A stretch of DNA of 64,000 bases from Bifidobacterium breve (GCA_945860275.1 CAMAPN010000001.1:1-64000), one strand, 5' to 3'. Positions 8,766 to 17,219 are shown, numbered from the stretch's first letter. Numbers and translations are program-made. Notes: a model not told the origin generated them from the letters alone.

Positions 8766-10241
8766 CTAGCCAGCACTTGTGACCTCGGCAAAGTGGACCA
8801 GCGAGCGGATCGCAAAGCCCACCCCACCTACCGGGGTGTAGCCATGTGGTTGATCCTCATTGAAGGAGGGGCCGGCGATATCAAGGTGGAGCCAAGGCAG
8901 ATCGGCAGGGACGAACTCTCGCAAGAAGAGTCCAGCAACGAGCATTCCGCCCATTCGCTCCCCAATATTGGCAAGGTCAGCCACGGGGGAGTCCAGCGAG
9001 GGGCGAAGCTCTTCAGGCAGCGGCATCGGCCAGAAGCTCTCGCCAGCTGCTCGAGCAGCATGGAGGAACTCCTCTCGGAAAGCATCATCATTTCCCATCA
9101 CCGCAGCAGTTCTTTTACCAAGGGCAACTATCTGGGCGCCAGTGAGCGTGGCAACGTCGATGATGCCATCGAGCCCTTTAGTCACTTCAGCGGCGCGCAC
9201 CAAGGCGTCAGCGAGAATTAACCGACCTTCAGCATCAGGATTAAGCACTTCAACAGTTTTCCCGCCGTAAATCGTGATGACATCGCTAGGACGAGTGGCG
9301 CTTTCGCTCACCATGTTCTCAGCAAGTGGCGCCCACGCATCTATGGCGACGGGAAGTTTCAGGTGAGCAATCGCATTGATTGCACTGATAACTGCTGCCG
9401 CCCCACTCATATCTGATTTCATCGCTTCCATACCTTGCGCTGGCTTTAAAGCGAGACCACCAGTGTCAAAGGTGATTCCCTTGCCGACGAATGCAAATTT
9501 CTTCTTTGCTTTTGCTGGTTTATATGAAAGGTGCAGCAGCCGAGGTGGATTAGCAGATCCTTGGCCGACCGCAGTGATGCCGCCATACCCCTCCGATTTG
9601 AGTTGCACATGAGTTTTTACGCTCGCGCGCACGCTAGCGGGAAGAGCTGCCTTTGCGAGAGCTACAAATTTTTCAGGCGTGAGGTAGCTCGGCGGCATAT
9701 TGATCAAATCCCGCGAGAAACGAATCTGTTCAACGAGAATTTCAGTTCGCTTAATGCTCGCCGCTGCGCTCTTAATCGCACGTCCCGGTATAAATCCGAT
9801 CTTGGACAATGACGTGGGTAGTTTTTCAGCTCCTTTGAATTGATGAAAATGATAGGCACCCAAGGCTGCACCTTCAGTTACTGCTTTGAATTCATCGCCA
9901 TCCTTGCACGCGATGGCAAATGTTGCCCCCTTTTGCCCCAGTAGTGCGCGCGAGGCGACGCCTGCAGCTCGTCTTAATCCTTCTAAATCGGATTTCTGTG
10001 GAATTGCCACTGCCACGATTAATTGTCCGTCAGGATTGGTAAGTGAGCGGACCTCATCGCTTTTGCCTACCGCTTGCGAATTGGTGAGAGCTTTCACTAG
10101 CCATGCCTCTTCTTTCGATGTGAATGTAGAGGCGCTGGCGACTAACGTGATCGGCGACCCTTCGCGTGAGCATGTATAGCCGATGACAATTGGAGCAGAT
10201 TTACCGAGATCTCCCAGAGAGAGCTTTATCGAGAGTGTCAT
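8766..10241 (-). CDS. pepA: Leucyl aminopeptidase (M17)
   Basis: The 491-residue cytosolic zinc or manganese aminopeptidase has the M17 metal-binding run GKGITFDTGGLALKP followed by KSDMSGAAAV, and the family signature NPDAEGRLILADAL carrying metal-ligand Asp and Glu. The usual signature is NTDAEGR, so Thr is replaced by Pro here. It removes N-terminal residues from peptides. The start codon sits six bases after a TAGGCT box, suggesting leaderless transcription. It is the first gene of the operon to lpd, sucB and the epimerase, and it diverges from gcvT across only 35 bases. Confidence 0.93.
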   Translation of the reverse strand: MTLSIKLSLGDLGKSAPIVIGYTCSREGSPITLVASASTFTSKEEAWLVKALTNSQAVGKSDEVRSLTNPDGQLIVAVAIPQKSDLEGLRRAAGVASRALLGQKGATFAIACKDGDEFKAVTEGAALGAYHFHQFKGAEKLPTSLSKIGFIPGRAIKSAAASIKRTEILVEQIRFSRDLINMPPSYLTPEKFVALAKAALPASVRASVKTHVQLKSEGYGGITAVGQGSANPPRLLHLSYKPAKAKKKFAFVGKGITFDTGGLALKPAQGMEAMKSDMSGAAAVISAINAIAHLKLPVAIDAWAPLAENMVSESATRPSDVITIYGGKTVEVLNPDAEGRLILADALVRAAEVTKGLDGIIDVATLTGAQIVALGKRTAAVMGNDDAFREEFLHAARAAGESFWPMPLPEELRPSLDSPVADLANIGERMGGMLVAGLFLREFVPADLPWLHLDIAGPSFNEDQPHGYTPVGGVGFAIRSLVHFAEVTSAG

Positions 10242-10247
10242 GGTGAG

Positions 10248-10253
10248 AGCCTA
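10248..10253 (-). promoter_or_regulatory. pepA: -10 box TAGGCT of pepA operon
   Basis: TAGGCT ends six bases before the pepA ATG, so the transcript would begin at or very near the start codon. The box lies within the 35-base region shared with gcvT. Confidence 0.6.
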
Positions 10254-10264
10254 ACGATTCGAGG

Positions 10265-10270
10265 TAAATT
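10265..10270 (+). promoter_or_regulatory. gcvT: -10 box TAAATT of gcvT
   Basis: TAAATT ends six bases before the gcvT ATG. It fits the TANNNT leaderless pattern and lies only 11 bases from the opposing pepA box. Confidence 0.5.
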
Positions 10271-10276
10271 GAGCGG

Positions 10277-11377
10277 ATGGAATCGCCATTGTTTTCGATT
10301 CATCAGGCTCTCGGAGCAAAGCTCGGAGATTTCGCTGGATGGCAGATGCCATTGGAATATCCCGCCCCAGTAGGTGGCGGCACCCTTGCCGAACACCAAG
10401 CCGTACGAGAGAAGGCTGGACTTTTTGATGTCTCACACCTTGGAAAGATAGAAATTATTGGACCAGGGGCGAAGCAGTGGGCAAATCAGATCTTCACCAA
10501 TGACTTAACTCGCATCACCGCAGGACAAGCTCAATATTCCTTGCTCTGCAACGCCGAGGGAGGAGTAATTGACGATGTCATTATCTACTGTCGCAGTGAC
10601 GATGATGTACTCGTAATTCCAAATGCGGCGAATGCTCTCGTTGTTTATCAGGTGCTAACGGAGCAGATTGATAGCGCGAAGTTTTCGCTCAACAATCGAC
10701 ACCAGGATTTCGCAGTGATCGCGCTCCAAGGTCCACTTTCAGGTCAAGTGCTCGCATCAGTGGGGTTGCATCGCGATCTCGAATACATGTCCTTTGCTGA
10801 TGTTCATTTTGACGGAACGTCGTTTACTCTATGTCGGACTGGATATTCCGGCGAGCATGGGTACGAATTACTTCCACCTAAAAATCTGGCAAGTGAGTTG
10901 TGGAGCGTTCTCAGCCGTGAAGTTTTGCGGATTGGCGGCAAGATTGCCGGTTTAGGTGCTCGGGATACTTTGCGAACTGAGATGGGATATCCACTGCACG
11001 GTCACGAGTTATCACTTGAGATCAATGCACTGGAGGCAAATCTTTCCTGGGCTATTGGTTGGAAGAAGAAGATATTTCATGGCGATGGCGCGCTTCGAGC
11101 AGAGCAAGCAAAAGGGGTCAATAGATTGCTCCGCGGTTTATTGCTAACCGAGCGGGGAATTCCGCGCGGTGGCATGTTAGTGCGTAACAGCGTTGGTGCG
11201 GTTGTGGGTGAAGTGACTAGTGGCACTTTTTCTCCCACTTTAAAAGAGGGCATTGCTCTGGCGTTCATCGAATCAGGAATTGAAGTTGGTGAACAGCTAT
11301 TAGTAGATGTCAGAGGGCGCAATTTGAGCGCGGTAGTAACTAAGCCGCCTTTTGTTACATCGCATGTACGCGGTTAA
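10277..11377 (+). CDS. gcvT: Glycine cleavage system T protein (aminomethyltransferase)
   Basis: The 366-residue protein transfers the methylene group from aminomethyl-H protein to tetrahydrofolate and releases ammonia. It shows LGAKLGDFAGWQMPLEY, AVREKAGLFDVSHLGKIEI (with the folate-site Asp), CRTGYSGEHGYELL and LGARDTLRTEMGYPLHGHEL, all strong GcvT landmarks. Length is typical. gcvP and gcvH are not in the window and no glycine riboswitch fits in the 35-base upstream gap. Its 3' end overlaps the converging ECF S-component gene by 23 bases. Confidence 0.94.
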   Translation: MESPLFSIHQALGAKLGDFAGWQMPLEYPAPVGGGTLAEHQAVREKAGLFDVSHLGKIEIIGPGAKQWANQIFTNDLTRITAGQAQYSLLCNAEGGVIDDVIIYCRSDDDVLVIPNAANALVVYQVLTEQIDSAKFSLNNRHQDFAVIALQGPLSGQVLASVGLHRDLEYMSFADVHFDGTSFTLCRTGYSGEHGYELLPPKNLASELWSVLSREVLRIGGKIAGLGARDTLRTEMGYPLHGHELSLEINALEANLSWAIGWKKKIFHGDGALRAEQAKGVNRLLRGLLLTERGIPRGGMLVRNSVGAVVGEVTSGTFSPTLKEGIALAFIESGIEVGEQLLVDVRGRNLSAVVTKPPFVTSHVRG

Positions 11378-12152
11378 ACACCACGTTGCCACGTTGCATT
11401 GCACGACGGAGTGAGTGCAGAACTGCTGGCCCCAGCACCACAATCAAAATGATATTGAAAATAGCGCGGGGGATATCCCAGGCTAATGCTGTAGCGAAGT
11501 GAAAGATGAAAAATCTTTGCAAGTTCTCGAGAATGCTCGCGCCTGGAACATAGGCAATTGACGATGCCGGCGAGACGATCCACGGCCAGAGCTGCAGATC
11601 CATCAGCAAACCAAAGAGCACAGCGATCATTGCACCGTAGCCTGCGAGCAAAATTATTTCAAAACTTTTCGACCTAATCTGCGGTAGCGCCCCCGCGCCC
11701 CAGCCAATCCAGGCCGCGCACATCATTTGAAAAGCAAGCCATGGGCCTACTCCTCCGGTAAGAAGAGCAGATGCCAACATCGTTGTTAAACCAAGGATAA
11801 ATCCAAATCTCTTGCCGAGCGCTCTGCCTCCAATAATGATGAGGAACCAGATTGGCTCCAATCCAACTGCGCCCGCACCTATTGCACGAAGGGCAGCGCC
11901 GGTTGCGCTAAGAACCCCTAGGAAGGCAAGCGCTTTCACATTTAACCCGCCATAGGTAATTTCAATAATTGCAACTACGGTAACAAGCGGCATAAGAGCT
12001 AAGAACAACCATCGCGCTGCTTGATCGTTCTCGGCTGTAACAAATAACGGCCAAGTAAATGCAAGGAATCCGATAATTGAAGCGAGCGCAATAGTGAGCG
12101 CCGAGAGTGTGCGAGCATGCAACTGCTGTTGCTGGCCAAGCGTTATTGTCAT
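11355..12152 (-). CDS. ECF transporter S component, predicted cobalamin-binding
   Basis: The 265-residue membrane protein has about six to seven hydrophobic segments and no enzymatic motif. Its place as the last gene of an operon with EcfT and a double ECF ATPase identifies it as the substrate-binding S component. The operon lies behind a cobalamin riboswitch, so the substrate is very probably vitamin B12 or a corrinoid (inference from regulation). Similar S components follow SCO2322-type proteins in other actinobacteria. The start overlaps the ATPase stop (ATGA). The 3' end overlaps gcvT on the other strand by 23 bases. Confidence 0.8.
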   Translation of the reverse strand: MTITLGQQQQLHARTLSALTIALASIIGFLAFTWPLFVTAENDQAARWLFLALMPLVTVVAIIEITYGGLNVKALAFLGVLSATGAALRAIGAGAVGLEPIWFLIIIGGRALGKRFGFILGLTTMLASALLTGGVGPWLAFQMMCAAWIGWGAGALPQIRSKSFEIILLAGYGAMIAVLFGLLMDLQLWPWIVSPASSIAYVPGASILENLQRFFIFHFATALAWDIPRAIFNIILIVVLGPAVLHSLRRAMQRGNVVFNRVHAM

Positions 12153-13753
12153 TTATTCTCGCCTAAGGATTGCAAAACTTCGGAGACGGTCAACCATCGA
12201 GCAGGTGATAAGACTTTTGCTACTTGAGGCGCGAAGGCAGGAGATGATGTGAGAATGTCGGAAACTTCACCATCTGCAACAATTTCACCATCGGCGAGCA
12301 CGACAACTCGTGTTGCAACATCGGCGACGATTTCGACATCATGTGAAGCGAGGATTACTGCAGTGGAATCGGAGATCATTCGCCCAATTGCTGCAACTAG
12401 TCTCTCTTTAGCTTGATAGTCAAGCCCGCGCGTTGGTTCATCGAGTACGAGTAGTGCTGGCTTGCGCGCAAGAACGATAGCTAACACGAGGCAAAGTCGT
12501 TCACCCTCCGAAAGATCTCGCGGATGCACGGTGAGGTCAATCTCGGGCAGTAAATCAAATAACGCACGTTCAGTTGTTCCGGGTGGCACATGGCTATCCC
12601 GGTCGCTGTTTCGAAGTTCTTCCAAAACGCTTTGCCCGTAGAGAAGATCGCTCGCCTCTTGCGGTACAAACCCAACATGGCTAATGAGATCAGCACCGTG
12701 AAGCGTATGCGGATCTTTGCCGAGTACCTCGATAGCGCCACTTGCTCTCTCACGCAATCCGATCATGCTCGTGAGGAGCGTGGATTTACCTGCGCCATTT
12801 CGCCCCATCACCGCGAGAACCTCGCCGGCTTTGACAGTAAGCCAGACATCTCGAAGCGCAATCTTTTCTCCATATCGGATAGTTAAATCGGATATCGAGA
12901 GAATTTCCTTCGCCAATGGATTTGCAGATAGTCGAACCGGCGGAGTTATTTGTTGGGCCAAATGGCTGATGCTACGGCGAGCATCTCGAACAGTCATTGG
13001 GACTTGGTCACTTTTCAATGCTCGGGAGAGTTGGATTATTGGCGGTGCTAGCGGGGAATCTTTGAGAATCTCTTCGGGCGCTCCGATAGCAACATGCTGT
13101 TGATCTTTCACATAAATAACTCGATCTACAAATTGAAGAACCCGCTCTAATTTATGTTCGGCAATGATCACGGTTAGTCCCAAGTCGTGGACAAGTCGAG
13201 ATAGCGTGGCGAGGACTTCCTCTGCCGCAATTGGATCAAGAGCGCTAGTTGGCTCATCAAGAAGGAGAATTTTTGGATTCATAGTTAACACAGATGCAAT
13301 TGCAACCCGTTGTTGTTCCCCACCGCTCAAAGAGGTTAGTTTTCGCTCCCTCAATGGAGCGAGTGCGAGAAGATCCAATGTATCTTCGACGCGCTTACGC
13401 ATTACTTCAGGTGCAATACCCAGTGATTCCATTCCAAACACAAGCTCTTCTTCAACGGTATCTGTAACAAAACCAAGCGCAGGGTTTTGCCCCACTATGG
13501 CAATGAGATCAACCAAATCGCGCGGTTTTTGCAGAGCGGTATCTCGACCATCAATTCTTATTGCTCCAGAGAAAATCCCTCCTGTGTGATGAGGGACTAA
13601 TCCATTCATCAATCTGAGCAATGTGGATTTACCGGCGCCGGTATCACCCATTATCAGTACAAATTCGCCTTCAGGAACGTCGAACGATAAGTTCTCAAAA
13701 ATAGTTCGTTGTACATATGGGTATATCAATGTGACATTTTCAAATGAAATCAT
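12149..13753 (-). CDS. ECF transporter ATPase, two fused ABC domains
   Basis: Two ABC ATPase domains lie in one chain. The first has Walker A GDTGAGKSTLLR, signature LSGGEQQRVAIA and Walker B ILLLDEPTSALDP. The second has GRNGAGKSTLL, a weaker signature LSEGERLCLVLAI and LLVLDEPTRGLD. Together they would act as EcfA1-EcfA2 and drive uptake through EcfT. The track starts at 13795, but the ATG at 13753 (MISFENVTLIYP) begins exactly where ABC domains begin and overlaps the ecfT stop in ATGA, so I use 13753 (534 residues). Fused ATPases are common in actinobacterial ECF systems. Confidence 0.92.
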   Translation of the reverse strand: MISFENVTLIYPYVQRTIFENLSFDVPEGEFVLIMGDTGAGKSTLLRLMNGLVPHHTGGIFSGAIRIDGRDTALQKPRDLVDLIAIVGQNPALGFVTDTVEEELVFGMESLGIAPEVMRKRVEDTLDLLALAPLRERKLTSLSGGEQQRVAIASVLTMNPKILLLDEPTSALDPIAAEEVLATLSRLVHDLGLTVIIAEHKLERVLQFVDRVIYVKDQQHVAIGAPEEILKDSPLAPPIIQLSRALKSDQVPMTVRDARRSISHLAQQITPPVRLSANPLAKEILSISDLTIRYGEKIALRDVWLTVKAGEVLAVMGRNGAGKSTLLTSMIGLRERASGAIEVLGKDPHTLHGADLISHVGFVPQEASDLLYGQSVLEELRNSDRDSHVPPGTTERALFDLLPEIDLTVHPRDLSEGERLCLVLAIVLARKPALLVLDEPTRGLDYQAKERLVAAIGRMISDSTAVILASHDVEIVADVATRVVVLADGEIVADGEVSDILTSSPAFAPQVAKVLSPARWLTVSEVLQSLGENK

Positions 13754-14769
13754 GAGCGGGCCTTGCCAGATGTAACGCAAAGAGGCGCCATGCATGTAAG
13801 CAATAGCGCTCCTGCAATAAGTGGGTTGAAAGCGAAATTTGCGATGATTGCCAGGGTGATTGCGCCAATTGATGCAACCATCACCAGTAACTCTTCTTTG
13901 CGCCAGGGGATAGGGCGATATTTGCTACGAGTATTCATCTGATTCCCAAGCGTTAAGCCACAGGCAAGAAAGAATATTGAAAAAGCAAGCGTAATTGCGT
14001 AACGCGAACCGATAAGCATCTGTAACAGCGAGAAAAGCAAAGTTCCGGTTCCGATCAAAATCAATATGGTGGGCGCTTTCTTTCTGCCACCAGCAACCGC
14101 GTCAGGCTTGTGTCCATATCCACGAGCTTCCATTGATTCGGCCATGATCAGTGCACGTTCTAGGGATTCTTCAAAAAGGGGAATAACGCTCCTCTTAAAG
14201 CTAAAGCGTTTTTCATCGCCACGGAGTTTTCTTGCTTGACTAATACGTTTTAGGCTCATCGCAAAATGAGGAATGAGCGTGGTAGAAATAATCAGAGCAA
14301 CTCCAGCTTCATGCAATATCCCAGGCAATGAGCGAAGCGTTTGCTTTGGATTAGCCAAGGAACTTGCTCCGGCAAGGGTAATTACTAAAGCGAAGATAGT
14401 TAGTGACTCCATTAGTACAAAGTTCAGCCTCTCACTTGTCACATCTCCACCGAGGAGGATTCCTGCTAGCCATTCTGGGAGTCGAATTCGTGGCAAAGTG
14501 AAGAGGACTCGTCCATCTCCTGGAACACCAAAAATAATTGCGATAACCATCCGGATGAAAAGGGCGACGCAAGCAATTTTGATGCCGATGGTGAGAGCAG
14601 CCGCCCAAGGATCGTTTGAGCGGCGTGCGAACGTCACAACTATGGTTGCCGTAATGATGATGGCAAGCAGCCACACATTAGCTGTCCGGCTAGTGGCTAT
14701 TGCCAAGCTGATGCCCCAAAACCACCACGCTAATGGATGTAACGTTCGCACTTCGTTCACACGATTCAC
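13750..14769 (-). CDS. ecfT: ECF transporter transmembrane component EcfT
   Basis: The 339-residue integral membrane protein has several hydrophobic helices at both ends and a cytoplasmic coupling region with LKRISQARKLRG and ERALIMAESMEARGYG. The last matches the Ala-Arg-Gly coupling-helix motifs that EcfT uses to contact the ATPases. It is the scaffold that joins S component and ATPases. It follows the lipoprotein by 18 bases and overlaps the ATPase start by four bases. Confidence 0.9.
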   Translation of the reverse strand: MNRVNEVRTLHPLAWWFWGISLAIATSRTANVWLLAIIITATIVVTFARRSNDPWAAALTIGIKIACVALFIRMVIAIIFGVPGDGRVLFTLPRIRLPEWLAGILLGGDVTSERLNFVLMESLTIFALVITLAGASSLANPKQTLRSLPGILHEAGVALIISTTLIPHFAMSLKRISQARKLRGDEKRFSFKRSVIPLFEESLERALIMAESMEARGYGHKPDAVAGGRKKAPTILILIGTGTLLFSLLQMLIGSRYAITLAFSIFFLACGLTLGNQMNTRSKYRPIPWRKEELLVMVASIGAITLAIIANFAFNPLIAGALLLTCMAPLCVTSGKARS

Positions 14770-14787
14770 TTGTTATGCGGTGTATTT

Positions 14788-15375
14788 CTATTTCAGTGAT
14801 TCTGGTACAGCTATTGGATCAGCGCCGCAATCTTTACTTGGGAACCCGTTGATTCCACAAATGAATCCACCTTCACCAGCGCGCACTTCAGAGGCTTTGT
14901 TAAGCACATCAAGGCCAGTGGCGTCGATTGGCACAGATACGCAACCGCTGGAGGCTTCTGGTGCGCTATCGCCCTCTGGATAAATCACTGGATCTCCGAA
15001 TTCAATGATGTAGCCGACGCGCTTTTCGCCATCGGTGGCCGTTGTCGCTCCACATAGTTTCGCGAAATCAGGCTGCGCTGCTGGAGCAGAAGGGTCGACG
15101 ATTCCCTCGGCTGAGAGGGTGTAATTCCAGCCTTCGACTGTCCCGTCTGCAGGATTGGTTGTTGCCGGACCTTCCATGGCAGTGGTCCAACTCGTTCCAT
15201 CAGCGCTACTTTGGGAGTAGCCCCAATATCGATAACCAACTGCCGAATTTGAACTCGTTGAGTTCTCAGTCGTGTTAGCTGTTTGTGAATTAGAAGAGCA
15301 ACCTGCGAGTGAAATAGTTATCGAGAGGAAGCTGAAAAGAACAGCTCCAAATTTTTTTATCCTTTTTTGTGACAC
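14788..15375 (-). CDS. SCO2322-like lipoprotein, first gene of B12 importer operon
   Basis: The 195-residue protein starts at GTG and has a lysine-rich N-terminus, a hydrophobic stretch and the lipobox SLAGC, so it should be a lipid-anchored surface protein. The mature part has YRYWGYSQ and VEGWNY, which I recognise from the SCO2322 family found next to ECF transporters in actinobacteria. Its function is not established; it may bind or pass a corrinoid to the S component (inference). Low-complexity Ser/Thr/Asn follows the lipid cysteine. It lies directly after the riboswitch, and its AAAGGA ribosome site lies inside a small hairpin. Confidence 0.75.
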   Translation of the reverse strand: MSQKRIKKFGAVLFSFLSITISLAGCSSNSQTANTTENSTSSNSAVGYRYWGYSQSSADGTSWTTAMEGPATTNPADGTVEGWNYTLSAEGIVDPSAPAAQPDFAKLCGATTATDGEKRVGYIIEFGDPVIYPEGDSAPEASSGCVSVPIDATGLDVLNKASEVRAGEGGFICGINGFPSKDCGADPIAVPESLK

Positions 15376-15381
15376 TGGAAT

Positions 15382-15395
15382 CCTTTCAAGAAAGG
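15382..15395 (-). promoter_or_regulatory. Hairpin that could hide the ribosome site downstream of the riboswitch
   Basis: CCTTTCTTGAAAGG on the minus strand can fold into a short stem that includes AAAGG of the AAAGGA ribosome site, five bases before the GTG of the lipoprotein gene. It is a plausible expression platform for translational repression when B12 is bound. Confidence 0.5.
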
Positions 15396-15477
15396 GTCCA
15401 CAAGGCTCTGACAGAGATGGAGATACAAGAGATCAACCATCGTTGCCGCCCCGTAAACCACGACGGGTGTTGTTGGC

Positions 15478-15600
15478 TTTCTCCATCGAGTAGGTAATCC
15501 GACTCATCTTCGTGGAACTATGTGCGAAGAATTACGGTTGCGGGTCAGCGCCGGAGTTACACCGGACTTCCCCTACATCGAGGGAGTATTCAAGTACTCA
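15478..15600 (-). ncRNA. Cobalamin (AdoCbl) riboswitch
   Basis: Read on the minus strand, the region has the conserved core GGGAAGTCCGGTGTAACTCC, then CTGACCCGCAAC (the B12 box region), and the 3' element GTCGGATTACCTACTC. Order and spacing match the cobalamin riboswitch consensus GGGAA..GGUG..AA.CC..CUG.CCCGCAAC..GUC.GGA.ACCU. It lies about 100 bases upstream of the SCO2322-like gene and explains the otherwise empty 300-base gap to the divergent aldo/keto reductase. B12 binding should lower expression of the ECF importer. The exact aptamer ends are approximate. Confidence 0.92.
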
Positions 15601-15601
15601 G

Positions 15602-15607
15602 ATATTA
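15602..15607 (-). promoter_or_regulatory. Candidate -10 box of riboswitch transcript
   Basis: TAATAT on the minus strand would place the transcript start about 7 bases on, at the 5' edge of the cobalamin aptamer. No convincing -35 box is seen. Confidence 0.4.
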
Positions 15608-15665
15608 AGTTGTGCGTACCCTCTAAGCATAACCATGAGATGGTTGCAATGGCGAGAGCATTGGG

Positions 15666-15671
15666 TACTGT
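15666..15671 (+). promoter_or_regulatory. -10 box TACTGT of aldo/keto reductase
   Basis: TACTGT ends six bases before the ATG at 15678, consistent with a leaderless transcript. Confidence 0.45.
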
Positions 15672-15677
15672 TTCGCC

Positions 15678-16679
15678 ATGGAGTATCGTCGCCTCGGCCG
15701 CTCTGGCATGTATGTATCGGAAATCGCTTACGGAAACTGGATTACGCACGGCTCGCAAGTGGCCGCCGAAGAGGCGATTAAATGCGTTCGAGCGGCATTC
15801 GATGTTGGTATCACTACCTTTGACACCGCAGATGTATACGCCGGCACAAAAGCGGAGACAGTGTTGGGGCGCGCACTTAAAGGAGTTAAGCGCGAGTCCT
15901 ATGAACTCTTCACCAAGGTTTATTGGCCAACTGGCGAAGGTAAGAATGATCGCGGATTATCACGTAAGCACATTATGGAATCGGTCCACGCGTCGTTAAA
16001 GCGCCTACAAACCGACCACATTGATCTCTATCAAGCGCATAGATTTGATTATGAAACCCCTCTTGATGAAACGCTCCGCGCTTTCGATGATCTGATTCGA
16101 CAAGGTAAGGTCAATTACATTGGATTTTCTCAATGGCGTGCAAGTGAGATTCAGGCTGCACTTACCATCCAAAAAGAACTTGGCTTTGATCGATTTGTCT
16201 CCAGCCAGCCTCAGTATTCAATGTTGTGGCGAGTGATTGAGTCAGAGGTGATTCCACTCTCTGAACGCGAGGGGATTGGCCAGATCGTGTGGTCACCTGT
16301 TGCGCAGGGGGTTCTCTCCGGGAAGTACCTTCCGGGCAAGAAGCCACCAACGGGCTCACGCGCTACTGACAAGAAGAGTGGCGCCGCCATGATTTCGCGT
16401 TGGATGAATGATGACATCTTGCGCGAAGTTGCCAAGCTGCAACCGATTGCACATGACCTTGGTTTAACTATGGCGCAATTGGCAATCGCGTGGGTTTTGC
16501 AAAATTCAAATGTCTCGAGCGCGATAATCGGTGCCTCAAAGGCAAAACAAGTTAAAGAGAACGTGAAAGCTGCAGGGGTCAAACTCAGCGCAGATGTTAT
16601 GCGAGCGATTGATTCAGCAATTGGTTCGATTGCTGAACGTGACCCCGCTAAGGACGTCAGTCCAAACCCGCGACCTTAA
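15678..16679 (+). CDS. Aldo/keto reductase
   Basis: The 333-residue NADPH-dependent reductase has FDTADVYAGTKAE (catalytic Asp and Tyr), the Lys of LFTKVYWP, and YQAHRFD with the His of the tetrad. The C-terminal IIGASKAKQVKENV is the cofactor-phosphate loop. It resembles the group related to potassium-channel beta subunits (YghZ-like), with PQYSMLWRVIE in the substrate part. The substrate is unknown. It diverges from the B12 importer operon and shares its 300-base upstream region. Confidence 0.9.
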   Translation: MEYRRLGRSGMYVSEIAYGNWITHGSQVAAEEAIKCVRAAFDVGITTFDTADVYAGTKAETVLGRALKGVKRESYELFTKVYWPTGEGKNDRGLSRKHIMESVHASLKRLQTDHIDLYQAHRFDYETPLDETLRAFDDLIRQGKVNYIGFSQWRASEIQAALTIQKELGFDRFVSSQPQYSMLWRVIESEVIPLSEREGIGQIVWSPVAQGVLSGKYLPGKKPPTGSRATDKKSGAAMISRWMNDDILREVAKLQPIAHDLGLTMAQLAIAWVLQNSNVSSAIIGASKAKQVKENVKAAGVKLSADVMRAIDSAIGSIAERDPAKDVSPNPRP

Positions 16680-16685
16680 CTGCTT

Positions 16686-16715
16686 AAATCAAGTTAAATC
16701 AAGTTAAATCAGCTT
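16686..16715. repeat. 10-bp tandem repeat at gene end
   Basis: AAATCAAGTT occurs twice in tandem, followed by AAATCAGCTT. It fills the 24-base gap between the aldo/keto reductase and the DUF3043 gene and runs into the last codons of the latter. Confidence 0.8.
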
Positions 16716-17219
16716 GGTGCCGCGCTTAACCTGTGGTGCAGGTGTGCGCAACCTTCTGATTTGGGTCGAGCGCATCCATGCATACATAGTGACGCCTTTA
16801 ACGGACTCATTCGGATGCTTGACCGAGCAAGCTTTCTTGATTTGTCGCCCCATCCAGACTCCATCAAGCACTGAGACTAGAACCACCACGTACATGACCA
16901 ATGTCGCTAATACTTTGATAGTTACGCTCGGCATTGCGGTCAGAAGTAGCACGACCATGAGCAGTGGTAGGAAGAATTCTGCAATTGACCAACGCGAATC
17001 GACGTAATCCCGGGCGAACTTTCTTACCGGCCCTTTATCGCGCTTGGGAAGTGCGCGCTCGTCACCTTTTAGGTAGAGCTCTCGCATCTCCATTCGACGT
17101 CGACGGGCGTTCTCGCGCTCTGCCTTCTTCGCTTCTTTAGTAGCGGCTGGCGCAAGCGCAGGGGTGAATTTCTTTGCATTGCGCTTGGGCGTTGGCTTGT
17201 TCTTTTTCTCGTCGCTCAT
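16704..17219 (-). CDS. DUF3043 family membrane protein
   Basis: The 171-residue protein has a long basic N-terminus (KKNKPTPKRNAKKF), a charged stretch with ARRRRMEMRELYLKGDE, then RDYVDSRWSIAEFFLP leading into two hydrophobic helices (about 90-128) and a basic tail. This matches DUF3043, a family restricted to actinobacteria, of unknown function. The N-terminal region is probably cytoplasmic. It stands alone on its strand downstream of nadA, 32 bases after the nadA stop, so co-transcription is possible. Confidence 0.85.
   Translation of the reverse strand: MSDEKKNKPTPKRNAKKFTPALAPAATKEAKKAERENARRRRMEMRELYLKGDERALPKRDKGPVRKFARDYVDSRWSIAEFFLPLLMVVLLLTAMPSVTIKVLATLVMYVVVLVSVLDGVWMGRQIKKACSVKHPNESVKGVTMYAWMRSTQIRRLRTPAPQVKRGTKLI

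Noticed and set aside
10242-10276. Possible glycine riboswitch before gcvT
   Set aside because: The intergenic space is only 35 bases, far too short.
13754-13795. N-terminal extension of the ECF ATPase given by the ORF track
   Set aside because: It lies within ecfT, has no ABC similarity, and the ATG at 13753 forms the usual ATGA overlap.
15520-15999. 159-residue plus-strand ORF over the 15.5-16 kb region
   Set aside because: It overlaps the cobalamin riboswitch and the aldo/keto reductase in another frame and resembles nothing.
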